This document shows, in pieces, positions 22,822 through 33,809 of a stretch of 64,000 nucleotides of DNA. Source of the DNA: Buddleja alternifolia. Taxonomy: Eukaryota > Streptophyta > Magnoliopsida > Lamiales > Scrophulariaceae. The stretch spans positions 5,518,001-5,582,000 of the forward strand of contig CM033402.1 in assembly GCA_019426215.1 (NCBI GenBank), in the 5' to 3' direction. How positions within the stretch are numbered: the stretch's first letter is position 1; each line of letters starts with the position of its first letter. Both the position numbers and the translations under genes were made by a program. The notes below the pieces were generated by a model, which was given only the letters and a program-made list of their open reading frames with translations, was not told the origin of the DNA and did no database searches.

Positions 22822-25179
22822 TTAAAACTTCAATCCCTTTCCTATATCTCTAATTTCTTCATCTAATAGGATATCTATAGTTTCAGGTTCTATATTATTT
22901 TGTTCTAATTCTTTGAAAAAATCGAGTTCATTATTACCATGTCTACCACGCTTCGCAGTCAACTCTGATTGTTTAATGTATCTATTAGTCGGAAAAGTAT
23001 AATTATGTTTGCTAATAGTAATATAATTTTTTCCTATTAAGATACTACCATTTAATGCACAAATGAAGTTTAACCCTAAAAGGAATTCGTGGCTATTTAT
23101 GTTTTCTGGTGCTATAAGGACTTGTCCTAATGTATATTTGCTACTATAATTTCCTGAAAAATCTTTAAATTGTATTCCTATGTTAATTAACTCTTTTGTT
23201 ATTCTCATTAATCTATTTTCTGCAGTTCTACTAGTAACAGTATAACTTAATTGTGTTACAAATTCTTTTGGCACAAGACTAGCGCTAAGCATGCTTTTTG
23301 TACTTCCTGTATCTAAAATGACTTTAGTTTCAATATATTTTTCTTGATTACACCATATTCGACAATCTAAAAGTATTAGACTACTAGTATAGGGTACTTG
23401 TAGTTGGGGTTCATGCGCTGTATTTTGTAAATGAGTTTCTTCTAATTGTTGGTTAATTTCATCAAGTTCTTCTATAACTACACCTTTTCCTTTATTTTGA
23501 TTACTACTTATGTTTTCATTATTTTTTAATTTTAATTCTATTAATTGTATTCTTAAATCTAAATTCTCTATTTTATGGCTTAGAACTTCTATAGATTCTA
23601 GTTTTTTACTAGGTTTAGGCGATACATCTGTTTCTATATTATATGCGTCTTTAACACAAATAAAACAAATCTCGTCAAAACATATATTGTACTGATATCT
23701 TAAATGCATATCAGGATATAATCTACAAATACTACATGCTACACTCATAGTTCCTTTTCCATTTATATATTTATGTTCACATGAATTATTCATATAGGTA
23801 TATTCTATTATATTAGGAATTTCTGGTCCTTCTTCACTTACTATACTAAATATGCTTTCATTATCACTTTCATTACCGTCTATACTTACTACGTCTTCAT
23901 CTAATTGTTCTGCTATGGCTGCTCTTTCCATAGTAAATTGTCTTTTCGGACATCTATTAGCTAAATGTTTAAGATCTCCACAAATATAACATGTGCATTT
24001 TCTTGTTGATGGTTTTTTAACATAATTAGGGGGCTTTCTTCCTTGCCTATATTGTCTAAAACTAGATTTTGGTTTATTTGATTTCCTTAATATTTTGCGT
24101 TTTGGCTTAAAGTAATTCTTCTGTCCATATTGTTGTGGGGTGTATATAGCTTTTCTACAAAACTCATAAGATTGTTTTCTAATTTGTTCTCTAATAAATT
24201 CTTCTTTACACCATTCCTGAAGTTTAAAGAAAGTATATTGTACTCTAGGTCCTATACCTAATCCTGTAAGATTATCATTAGTTTTTATCCACTCTTCATG
24301 TATTCTTTTTCCTAAATCTTGGGGTAATTTCGTAAAATATCTATTACATAATTCTTCACCAAATGCTTTATTAACTTCTCCTATTAATCTTGTAAAATCT
24401 TGACTAAAAGGTATAATATATTTCATATCGGTTATAGTAAGTTGTTCTAGGTTTTTAAGTGCCGTATCTTGTATGAATGTATTTTCTCTTACTGGATATA
24501 TTCCTATTATTAACGTTCTAATAAAACTAGTAAAATTATAAAGATTATTTCCTAAGGCCTTTATTTCATTAATTCTATTAGGATTTTTTTTCTTCTTACT
24601 TTGCCAGATAGATAATGCTGTAGGTCCTAAGCATGTTTCTAAAAAATTAAACATATCCATATCTGCTTTTTTATTTATTTCCCAATGTCTTACTACACAT
24701 TGTTCCCATATATTTATTTCTTCTGGCCACATTTGTGGACTTCCTAATTCAATTACTAACATGGTTCCACTCATGATTTTTCCTATGGGTTGTCTTGATC
24801 CTATATATTTATTTGGTTGAGTTGATCCATATTCATATGTTGGATTTTTCCATTCTGGTCTACCACTCATTTCTACATTTCTAGCTGAAACTTCACTATA
24901 ATCTGGTTCTACTCTAGTTCTTTTTCCTATATTACTACTAGTACTTGTTTGGCTATCCGCCATAAAAGCTACTTCATTGCTACCTTTTTCTTTAAAGAAA
25001 TTTTTAAATTTTATTTTTCCTGAAACTATATCATCTACTAAATCAATATTATAATATTGTTTAAATTCTTCTTCAGCTGATTCTAAATTGATATCTAAAT
25101 TCATTGCTTCAAAATACATTTCGTCTACTAATTCTCTTAAATTATTTATCTCAAAATTTTTTCTTAATATTTCTTCCAT
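22822..25179 (-). CDS. pararetroviral coat protein plus aspartic protease segment (785 codons open)
   Basis: The N-terminal part is acidic and the centre has caulimovirid coat features. A basic region is followed by a CCHC zinc knuckle (CxxCx4Hx4C, about 23955-23995), then a second Cys cluster (Cx2Cx14Cx4Cx2C, about 23640-23760) reminiscent of the extra cysteine motif of badna/tungrovirus coats. Next come a coiled-coil-like stretch and an aspartic protease with DTGS (about 23300). The frame ends at 22822, but the RT homology carries on in a neighbouring frame, so an indel probably lies at about 22825-22840. Upstream, only one TAA and 13 open codons separate it from the movement protein in the same frame. 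The two were therefore probably one polyprotein. Confidence 0.8.
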   Translation of the reverse strand: MEEILRKNFEINNLRELVDEMYFEAMNLDINLESAEEEFKQYYNIDLVDDIVSGKIKFKNFFKEKGSNEVAFMADSQTSTSSNIGKRTRVEPDYSEVSARNVEMSGRPEWKNPTYEYGSTQPNKYIGSRQPIGKIMSGTMLVIELGSPQMWPEEINIWEQCVVRHWEINKKADMDMFNFLETCLGPTALSIWQSKKKKNPNRINEIKALGNNLYNFTSFIRTLIIGIYPVRENTFIQDTALKNLEQLTITDMKYIIPFSQDFTRLIGEVNKAFGEELCNRYFTKLPQDLGKRIHEEWIKTNDNLTGLGIGPRVQYTFFKLQEWCKEEFIREQIRKQSYEFCRKAIYTPQQYGQKNYFKPKRKILRKSNKPKSSFRQYRQGRKPPNYVKKPSTRKCTCYICGDLKHLANRCPKRQFTMERAAIAEQLDEDVVSIDGNESDNESIFSIVSEEGPEIPNIIEYTYMNNSCEHKYINGKGTMSVACSICRLYPDMHLRYQYNICFDEICFICVKDAYNIETDVSPKPSKKLESIEVLSHKIENLDLRIQLIELKLKNNENISSNQNKGKGVVIEELDEINQQLEETHLQNTAHEPQLQVPYTSSLILLDCRIWCNQEKYIETKVILDTGSTKSMLSASLVPKEFVTQLSYTVTSRTAENRLMRITKELINIGIQFKDFSGNYSSKYTLGQVLIAPENINSHEFLLGLNFICALNGSILIGKNYITISKHNYTFPTNRYIKQSELTAKRGRHGNNELDFFKELEQNNIEPETIDILLDEEIRDIGKGLKF

Positions 25180-25218
25180 ATTTTTTGGTCTATAATCATT
25201 TTTAAGCTGACTTTCTAA

Positions 25219-26307
25219 TTATCTAATTTCTTCGTCTATTTCTTCTATACTTTCTTCCTCTTCATCTTCTTCGCTTTCTATGTCAGATATTATTTCCCAA
25301 TTTGCAAATCTTCTAGTTATTCTAACTTCTTCTTCTTCTATAATATTCATGTAGCTTGTTTCGGTTTCATTATCAGTTTCTTCTTCTAGATCTTCTAAAT
25401 TTTCTTTGGGATCTTGTTTTTGGTAATTAAGAAATCTAATAGAAGGCTGACCTCTACTGTTTGTATACATTACACTTTCTCCTGGAACTTTGACAGTCTC
25501 ATTTTCTTCTAAATGTTTGGTTAATTTCCATTCTTCTCCATTTAAATCGTTATTATCAATATTTAAAGGTTTAATCATTTTTACTCCTACTGAGGCTAAT
25601 CCATCAATTATCCCATCTATATTAATTTTATATTGAGGAAAACTATTATTGGTTACTCTTCCTAAAAAAACTATAGAAACTACTAAGTAGTTACCATCAT
25701 ATGTTTTATATCCTCTAGTTTGTAATCCTATAGTAATTTTATTAATATCTTTAATACTTTTCATCATGTTCGGAGCTACATAAAATATTCTTACATTATT
25801 AGTCATATCTATTTCCATACTAGCAAATACTGCTCTCCTAACATCAGACCAACTTTTATCTAATAGTAAAACTAAAACCTTTCCACCGGTTCCCTTTCTA
25901 GTTAATCCCTTTATTCCTATAATAATTAATTCTAAATGTATATACTTTTGCTTTAATTGTTTTAATTGTTTTATACATTCCGGTCTAACTAAGCTTATAT
26001 TTTCAGCATTTGTAGTAACTTTTACTTCTTTTTCTCTAAATTTCTTGATTAAATGTGTGTTAAAATCCATTTTTCCTACTTTGTATAATGTTTTAGGTTT
26101 TAACTTATCTATTCCCTTGTTATTATATAAATTAAGATTTTCTTCTACGTCTATTATTTCTTCTAATTCTACTTCTCTAGCTGAGCTTTGACTTCCTGAT
26201 CCTCTAAACATTCGTTTAGTGAAAGTATTACTTATTTTTCCTTTCTCTTTTTCTTTATTACTTGATTCACTTATAGCTCTACTGGTACCACTAAATGATC
26301 TCCTCAT
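25219..26307 (-). CDS. pararetroviral movement protein segment (362 codons open)
   Basis: This resembles the 30K-superfamily movement proteins of Caulimoviridae in its central beta-rich region, about residues 95-230. Such proteins enlarge plasmodesmata for cell-to-cell spread. The C-terminus is strongly acidic. The ATG at 26307 lies 3 nt after the stop of the preceding small ORF. The closing TAA at 25219-25221 is in frame with the coat ORF, which suggests an acquired stop inside a movement-coat-protease-RT polyprotein. The homology call is by pattern, not alignment. Confidence 0.65.
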   Translation of the reverse strand: MRRSFSGTSRAISESSNKEKEKGKISNTFTKRMFRGSGSQSSAREVELEEIIDVEENLNLYNNKGIDKLKPKTLYKVGKMDFNTHLIKKFREKEVKVTTNAENISLVRPECIKQLKQLKQKYIHLELIIIGIKGLTRKGTGGKVLVLLLDKSWSDVRRAVFASMEIDMTNNVRIFYVAPNMMKSIKDINKITIGLQTRGYKTYDGNYLVVSIVFLGRVTNNSFPQYKINIDGIIDGLASVGVKMIKPLNIDNNDLNGEEWKLTKHLEENETVKVPGESVMYTNSRGQPSIRFLNYQKQDPKENLEDLEEETDNETETSYMNIIEEEEVRITRRFANWEIISDIESEEDEEEESIEEIDEEIR

Positions 26308-26310
26308 TTT

Positions 26311-26652
26311 TTACCAATATATATATTTTTTAGGCTCTTTTTTAGGTTTTTCAGATTCGTCTAGTGCTAAATTTGCTAATCTTTCTTCTATACTATCTTG
26401 TAAATCTCCTTTAATCACTTGAGATACTGTGTCTATTTTAGTACTTAATTTTTCTAACTTATTTTCTAATGTATCTAGCCTTTCGAATATTTGTAGAATT
26501 AAAGCGAATTGAATATTCCAAAGTTTAGGATATAATTTATCTGAATTACTAGTTCCTTGATAGGTAGTAAATCCTTCTTCCGTAAATAGATATTTATTTG
26601 CTAGTTCAATGGCTCTTTTATATTCTAATCTATTTTCTATATTATTCGTCCA
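26311..26652 (-). pseudogene. small pararetroviral ORF 2 (about 110 codons), start lost
   Basis: This open frame lies between ORF 1 and the movement protein. It has a heptad-like coiled coil in the middle and a Lys/Pro-rich C-terminus, the layout of badnavirus ORF II or virion-associated proteins that bind nucleic acid and virions. No ATG is present at its beginning, and a TAG sits directly upstream. It overlaps the end of ORF 1 slightly. The assignment is by size, position and composition only. Confidence 0.45.
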
Positions 26653-27408
26653 CTAACTATTCGTTCTATATTTTTTAGAGTTTTACTTGTTTCTAAGTTT
26701 TGAGTTTCAACTTTATTTAGTTTTTCTATTACTTGGCTTAGAGTTTTCTTAGTTTCAATTTCTAATTGTTTTAGCTTATTACTTTCCAAACTATATTTTA
26801 ATTCTATTATTTCGTCTTTAGTGGGGAAAAACTTATTATATTTCTTAACTATTTTTAGAGTTTCCTCAGATTGTTGTTTAATATAATCTAAATTATTATT
26901 TTCACCCTTCTTTATTATTTCTCTATTTATTAAAACGGTTTCTTTTAATGATTCTAACGTTTTACAAAGTTTAGCGTTATTTATTTCTAAGTTTGATGCT
27001 AACGATATAAATAAATCTGTTAAACTATTTAAGTGTTTATTTTCTGAATGTAAATTATGCTTAAAACTTGAATCAAATCTACAAATAAATTTATGTTTAT
27101 CTAAAGAGATTACGGTTCTATCGGCTAAACTATATTCTAAATCTAGATATTCTAATCTCTTATAATTAGAAGAAGCTATTTTAATAAAAGGCTGCTATTA
27201 ATATATTCAAGATTAAAAGGTACTTAATATAGTTTTCGTGATCTCTTAATTTAGGAGGTATGTTAAGATAATTAGTAACCCAATGTTCTCTCCTAATTAT
27301 TAATTGATTTCGTAATTCTAATATTAATTCTGTATTAGTATAATCTAAGTTTTCTAAAGTATTAAGATAATCAATAAAATCACTTAAAATATGAGCAGGA
27401 ATTGGCAT
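26637..27408 (-). pseudogene. small pararetroviral ORF 1 (about 255 codons), one frameshift
   Basis: ATG at 27408. The first 75 codons run to a stop at 27181. From about 27185 the coding potential carries on in a neighbouring frame without interruption to TAG at 26637-26639, so one indel explains the break. The product is Leu/Lys/Glu-rich with long predicted coiled coils. I recognise no domain. Position corresponds to ORF 1 of badna/tungroviruses. Confidence 0.5.
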
Positions 27409-27480
27409 GTATGTAAATTATGAAGGCAATAAAAAGTTTTTATGCAGATTTATAAAAGCGGGTTGGGATTCCCTTTTCTT

Positions 27481-28380
27481 TAAATATGTATAATTACTCT
27501 CATGGAATTTTTTGATGTTTTTGTTGTTTTGTGGAGCCAAATTAAACCATTTTCAAAATTCGAGGACTAAAGGTAAATAAATTGAAAATATAGGGACTAT
27601 ACGAAAGATTTTAAATAGTATAAGGGGTCTTGAGCAATTTATTGATAAAGCAAGGAGGAAACTTGCAATTATCCATCTTTTGACTTTAGTAAGGGTAATT
27701 TGGACTTTTCAAGCTCATGGGTCCCATAGGGGTCTAAATTTGTAATGCTTTTTTGAAAAGGTCTAAATTTATAAGGTGATATGCAATTGGGGGTTAAATT
27801 TGTTAACTTCCCGTCTCATGCTTAATTCCACATAACTCAAGCCCCAATGGGTAAAATCGTACTTTTGTTTCATTAATTGTCATTTCAATTTTGGCCTAAA
27901 AATTTTGGAATATCTCACGTTGCATTCCATAAATATAAAAAAATAAATAAAAAACTTATAGTTAGTCTCATCTCTAATTTTCATCCAAAATTTAACGATG
28001 GTATGCATGTGCCCTGTGCGGCCATAAGTCACAGTTCTTTGAACAGGAACGGATAAAAAGTATCGCTGGGTTTTCATTCTTAGTGTGAAAATTGACGCAA
28101 AAGGGATCAAGCTTTGGGGCTATACTTTTCAACTGAAAGAGGCAAAATAATTTTTTAGGATTCTTGCTTCCAAAATAAAATAGGTGAAACAATATTTTTG
28201 GGCTTTCGCTTCTCAATTAAAAGAGAAGAAATCATGTGGCCACGTGATACGACTATAGGTCCGGCTCTGTCTAACTAAATAGCTAGGGTAATCCCCTTCG
28301 TCAAAAAATAAAAAGTAAAAGAGCTCTCCACGAGCTCTAAAATCTAATTTCCCCTCTTTTAATTCAAAACAAGGACGTGA
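27481..28380. other. intergenic, no gene seen
   Basis: This is AT-rich sequence containing GGTCTAAATTTGTAATG- and GGGACTATA-type low-copy repeats that resemble, in inverted orientation, sequence at 18360-18500 on the other side of the viral insertion. No coding sequence was recognised. Confidence 0.4.
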
Positions 28381-29620
28381 CCCTGATTGGATGGGATGCT
28401 ATTTCCCATTTCTCGATTTCTCAGAGATTTTTTTCATCAAAAATGCATATGTTTGACATCTCCCAAAGAAATACTACACACAATTTCTCAAAAAAAAAAT
28501 CTCAAATTTCTTTGAGAAATGTATTTATTTGACATTTCTCTCAAATTTTTCTCAGAAAATCAGAATTTTACTATTCATGATTAGACAGTTCACCCAATAA
28601 TTAAAAATACTTTATCCGCCAATATCTTGATATAATCATCAAAATAATCATATATATTTATTTGAAATGATATAAGCTACGAAATAAGATGCACTTTACA
28701 TATTTTTGGATGCCTTAATCGATGAGTTTCGCTTAAATATGTTAAATATTCTTACAAAAACAAAACTCATCCATACCAATTTCCCACAAAAAAGATTTTT
28801 TCTTACAAAAAAAACATATCACATCACACTTAATCATTCCACTTTTGTTTATCAAAAAAACTCATCCAAACACACTTCCTCTTTCATATCTCTATTTCCT
28901 CAAAAATAACTTCTCTTACTTTATCTATGAAAAATGAGAAATTGAAAATAGACGTCCATCCAATCGGCCCCTAAAACTCAATTTCTTCTTTTCATCATAA
29001 ATTTTCTACTTAAAAATGAAATTTAGGGCCCGATTGGATGGACAGCTATTTCCAATTTCTCATTTTTCATAGATAAAGTAAGAGAAATTATTTTTAAGAA
29101 AATAAAGATATGAAAGAGGAAGTGTGTGTGGATGAGTTTTTTTGATAGAAAAAAGTGTAATGATTAAGTGTGATGTGATATATTTTTTTTGTAAGAAAAA
29201 ATCTTTTTTTGTGAAAAATTGGTATGGATGAGTTTTGTTTTTGTAAGAATATTTAACATATTTAAGCTAAATTCATCGATTAAGGCATCCAAAAATATGC
29301 AAAGTGGATCTTATTTCGTAGCTTACATCATTTCAAATAAAGATATGTGATTATTTTGATGATTATATCAAGATATTGGCGGATAAAGTACTTTTAATTA
29401 TTGGGTGAACTGTCTAATCATGAATAGTAAAATTCTAACTTTCTGAGAAAAATTTGAGAGAAATGTCCATTTTTCAAAGAAATTTGAGATTTTTTTTCTG
29501 AGAAATTGTGTGTAGTATTTCTTTGGGATATTTTTGAGAGATGTCAAACATATGCATTTTTGATGAAAAAAATCTCTGAGAAATCGAGAAATGGAAAACA
29601 GCATCCCATCCAATCGGGGC
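28381..29620. repeat. 1.24-kb near-perfect inverted repeat (two 0.6-kb arms)
   Basis: The arms 28381-28977 and 29026-29620 are reverse complements at roughly 90% or better by eye, separated by about 48 bp. Each arm itself has short inverted ends around the core GATTGGATGG, so the structure is either one foldback element or two copies of one MITE inserted head to head. No ORF longer than chance is present. A read-through transcript would form a very long hairpin. Confidence 0.85.
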
Positions 29621-30138
29621 CTAACATTCCAATGGCTTTCTGATTCCCTTAACGCACGTCATACACGCGTACAACTATTAAATGTCAAATGGATAATAAG
29701 GTCGAGACTAAAAATGTCAACTTTATATATATATATGGTCAAGATCTAATACATACCCTATATTAGATAAGATATAAGACCCAATATACACCATTGGATA
29801 TATTAAATCCAACAGTTCAAAATTAAGCAAGAAACAGACGGGAAATTTTGGAAAAAGATGGATTGGGGGTATAATAGACAAAATGACAAAATTATATAGC
29901 ATCCACCTGCCAAAAATAACGGCACGATCTCCCTAAAATCTCTCAAATTTGATACGCATGAAAATCTCTACTGTAATCTCTCAATTTCAAGCCAATATTA
30001 ACGAAGTGATTTTATAGAATCGTATTAACCCTATATTCCATTCGATTATCACCAAAAAAAAGCACTCAAAAACAGTAAAATATTGGCCCAAAAAAACCTA
30101 AATTACAGAAACAGGAAACCCGATTTTGTTTGGCAAAT

Positions 30139-31080
30139 ATGAGATTGGAAAACGCTCCCAGGAGGAATGGTAACCAATTATACAGTCGATTTTCTGTTGT
30201 TGTTTGAGCGTATTATGTATAATCATATGTTATTTTTGTTACAAACAGTGTTGTTATCGAATTTTTGTGTCAATAATGTGTGTTTGTTTATTTGGCCTGC
30301 ATATTTGTGTAATAAATGTTGTATATTATTAAATTAGATGGTTCATTCTAACTGTATGATTTATACATTCACGCTGTATAATGGTTTGTTTGAAATTGTA
30401 TACTGATATATAAGGCACTGTATAATAGTTTATAAGAATTTAACTGTATGATGTATACACATACTGCATAATTGGATATATCATACTGTATAATGTGTTA
30501 TAATATACTGTATAATTGTTTATAAGTTGCTGTATAATGCTCTCAAATAACTATTTGTATCTCACTAATAACACACTATATAACATCGTTGAATATATTG
30601 TATAATGATTAATAAGCTACTGTATAATGGTATATAAGGTACTGTATGATGGTTTAACCTCACTAATTGTGATGTCACTAATACCACACTGTATACCACC
30701 AATCATATACTGAACTTTGTTTTATTATATACTGTATATTGGATACAAAAAGGGAATTGATGATGATATTATGTATTTGTGATTTACAATCTACATTATA
30801 TTGATTTTTTAGTGTATAATACACTAATATTTGCTATATAATAACTTAAATAATATTGTAATGTTCTTTTATGACTACTGTGTGATGTGTTAGCTTACAC
30901 TGTATAATACAATTACTTTATTATTTATACAATGCAGCAAACACAAATTACAACACTCAAAAGATTGAGAGGCCTTTATATGGAAAAGATCCTGACTTTC
31001 GAGCTGAATGCATTCAGAGACGACGTCATCAGTTGATCAAAGGAGGTGGAAAAGGCTCAAGCCCAAAAGAAAAGAGATAG
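30139..31080 (+). CDS. possible two-exon gene for a 57-aa basic protein inside the TIR element
   Basis: Exon 1 is 30139-30169 (ATG, 31 bp, donor G|GTAACC). Exon 2 is 30938-31080 (acceptor ATGCAG|CA, 143 bp, stop TAG). The two join in frame to 57 codons. The C-terminal half is rich in Arg, Lys, Gly and His, with blocks such as PLYGKDPDF and RRRHQLIKGGGKG that look protein-like and not random. I recognise no family. The intron is filled with the CTGTATAATG array. It may be a captured host gene fragment or an element-encoded DNA-binding peptide, and it may be untranscribed. The support is splice-site quality and an open joined frame only. Confidence 0.35.
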
Positions 31081-31528
31081 AAAGGGAAAATAAGAGCAAC
31101 GCGTAATGGACACAAATTATGAATTGGTGTTAGTATAATGTGAACAATAGATTGGATATATTAGAACGAAGGATAGCACTTCATTTTACGGTTTATTGTT
31201 TGACTTCTTTAAATTTCAGTGTTGGTGTTTTTTAATTTATGAGTTCTTGTTACCATGTAACTTTCATTTGGATCATTTGATTCTATACAATTTGTTCACT
31301 GCACATAACATGATATTGTAATGCACATTGAGTGTGCCATTTAGTGTTCATACATAATTTATATTGTGAAATTTTGATTCATATACAATACATACATAAA
31401 TGTTATACAATAAAGTATATTTCATTATACATTGACTAACACTTCATTATATAGTAAAAAGAATGCATTATAAAATGAAACATATTCATTGTATAGTATA
31501 CAAATAACAATACATTATACAGTGAATA

Positions 31529-32152
31529 TGATGTAGAATAAGAAGCCGATGCATTTTTGGAGAAGTTTGAAAAAAGAAAAGTGAAAAATAAGCGAAAAGT
31601 TGACGGTAAGACTTCAAACAGCCGTAACTTTTGATCCGCTTGGAGTTACGGAGCCCACAAGATACCAAATCGAAGCTCTTTTGGAGACGAATCCAATAAG
31701 ATGTCTAGGACAGTTTTATGATAGCGGATCAACCCCAAATTCCATCGTTTAGGCCTTCATTTGGTCCGTTTAGTGTTTTTTTTTTTTCAATTTTCAGCGT
31801 TTTCATTTTATTTTTAATTAATTATCTAGTTGTCGGATGGGGCCCAAATTTATACACGTGTCATCTCATAGGATGAGGAATTTTTGGGTAAAATTTGGTG
31901 AATTTTTGGAGTCTTTTAGAATTATGTCAGTTTTTGAGTTGGATTAGGAATAGAAGTCCTAATTTAATTAGAATAGGAGTCTTTGCTATCTCTTCTTTAA
32001 ATTCCAGCAGTTTGTAGTTTTTGGAGGATTATCATTCATAATTGTCAATAAAATCTTTGCTTTTGCAATTCTTTGAGTGCGCTCAAATTTATCCGTAAAT
32101 TTTGAAGACGTGATCTTCAATTTTTACACAATTGACTGCTTCCGCTCCATCA
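31529..32152 (+). mobile_element. solo LTR nested in the TIR element
   Basis: This is a 624-bp unit starting TGATGTAG and ending CTCCATCA, flanked by a perfect 5-bp duplication GAATA (31524-31528 and 32153-32157). It contains AATAAAATC, a U5-like T-rich segment and no coding sequence. It interrupts the CATTATACAG array, which continues on both sides. Confidence 0.85.
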
Positions 32153-33809
32153 GAATAACACTTCATTATTCAGTAGATTATTAAAATTGTATAATACAAA
32201 ACACTCAATTGAACATTAGACACTGTGACAATTTGTTATACAATGAATAACACTGCATTATACAGTTAGTAACGTTTCAACATACAGTGAATATCAATTC
32301 ATTATACAGTAACCAATATAAAGACTAACAAAGATTTCTAAAAAATGGCTAAAAAATGGCCCATTTCATTATATATTCAATAACACTTCAGTATACATTG
32401 AATTATAATGTATTATACAATGAATATTATTTCATTATACAGTAACAAACTATATAGAAAAACATCTCTATTTTTCCTTTGACTGTTGGAAGGCGCACAA
32501 TCACATGTTGTATATCCCTATTGTATGAACTATATAATGTAATATAATACGCTGTATAATGTGTTCAAATCACTACTGGAAAAAGTAAACGAACAATATA
32601 CTGTATATCACCATTATAGTTTACAATATAATGATGAATAATCTACCGTTTAATATATACAATACATTACTTGCAAATGCAATTAATCCAATTCTATATT
32701 GATTTATTCATTGTTGTATATCACAATTCTATTTAATGTATAATGGGTTACAAGTCGTTGTATATAATAAACATTAATATTCCAGTAACTCATACAATTT
32801 TGAAGATAATAACATAAATTGAAATGGATGATGTTTACGCATACCTGAATCCATCTCACCCATGAAAAACGTAATAAAAAAACTATTGATAATGGAGGGG
32901 AAAAACGCAGAATTCGCTATGACTATGAATTGGCGATTATGATTCGAAAGAAAAAATGAATTTGGAAGCAGAATTGATGAATGATGAAGAGATTTTACGT
33001 TCTGTTAATGAAATTGATAATTTCTGTAAATAGATCGAATTATAATTAGAAATAAAAAATGAATTGGGAAGCAGAATCTGTTATGGAGCAATAACAGGGA
33101 TTTGATTTTGATCCTGCATGATAATTGCATGAGTTTGTTACGTTTTGTTGACTAAAATGCCCCTACCAGCATTAAAAAATATTATATAATCTGAAAAATG
33201 GGTTAAATCCAGACCTTGAGATCAAGTGGTATCAATGGTGTAGATTGAGTCTTATATCTTACCTAATCCAATAGGATGTATTTGATTCATACCCTATATA
33301 TATATATATATAATTAATAGTAGACGAAAGGGGATATCCTGACCCGATAAACTCGAGTCAATAGTTTCTAACCATAGGCCACACATATCCTATAAGACTC
33401 CAAATATGACTGTGAGAGCATGAAATTGAACCCAAAATCTTCTACATAAAAGTAAAAATTGATACTACTAGAATAAGAAGACATGGGTAACTTTTTTATG
33501 TTTATGAAATGCAATGTGAAGCATCCCTAAAAATTGACCCAAATTGAACAAAACTCATACTTACAAAACAAAAAATTACAATTTCCCAAGCCCAATGGAT
33601 CACTCTTCAACCAAAATATTTGTGTGGCCCATTGGGCTTCAATTTGTTTATTTGATCCTCCAAACACAAAACCACTCAAAAAGCTCGCGCCGCAGAGTTC
33701 GTTCCTTCCCTCCGCAAATTCAACGATTATAACACAAAAAATTCTTCACAATTCTTGTTATTTTGAAAGTGAAAAACAGAGAAGAATAGTTCATAAATTC
33801 ATCATTGCC

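Larger units (their letters stand above)
18870..27480 (-). mobile_element. endogenous pararetrovirus (Caulimoviridae), nearly one genome length
   Basis: About 8.6 kb of minus-strand viral sequence. In viral order there are two small ORFs (27408-26637, 26652-26311), a movement-protein region (26307-25219), coat protein plus protease (25179-22822), RT-RNase H (about 22821-21332), a viroplasmin/transactivator ORF (21395 to 19773), then an intergenic region with promoter, poly(A) signal and tRNA-Met primer site. No LTRs or integrase are present, as expected for this family. The open point lies after the primer site, so the circular genome was cut there on integration. Every large ORF has at least one stop or frameshift except the movement-protein and coat segments, so the copy is a non-functional relic. 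The outer junctions are approximate. Confidence 0.88.
29737..33294. mobile_element. 3.56-kb TIR element with a dense CTGTATAATG motif array
   Basis: The terminal inverted repeats are about 75 bp. Both ends share AATACAT, AAGATATAAGAC and ACACCATTG blocks, and both are flanked by (TA)n. The interior holds several tens of degenerate copies of CTGTATAATG. Most read in one direction in the left half (for example near 30373, 30418, 30494, 30622) and as CATTATACAG on the right (for example near 31511, 32252, 32300, 32436). Subterminal arrays of this type are transposase-binding sites in CACTA and hAT elements. A solo LTR and a possible small gene lie inside. No transposase is recognisable, so it is non-autonomous. 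Confidence 0.7.

Noticed and set aside
28706..28909. 67-codon plus-strand ORF in the inverted-repeat arm
   Set aside because: It is not preserved in the opposite arm and has low-complexity composition.
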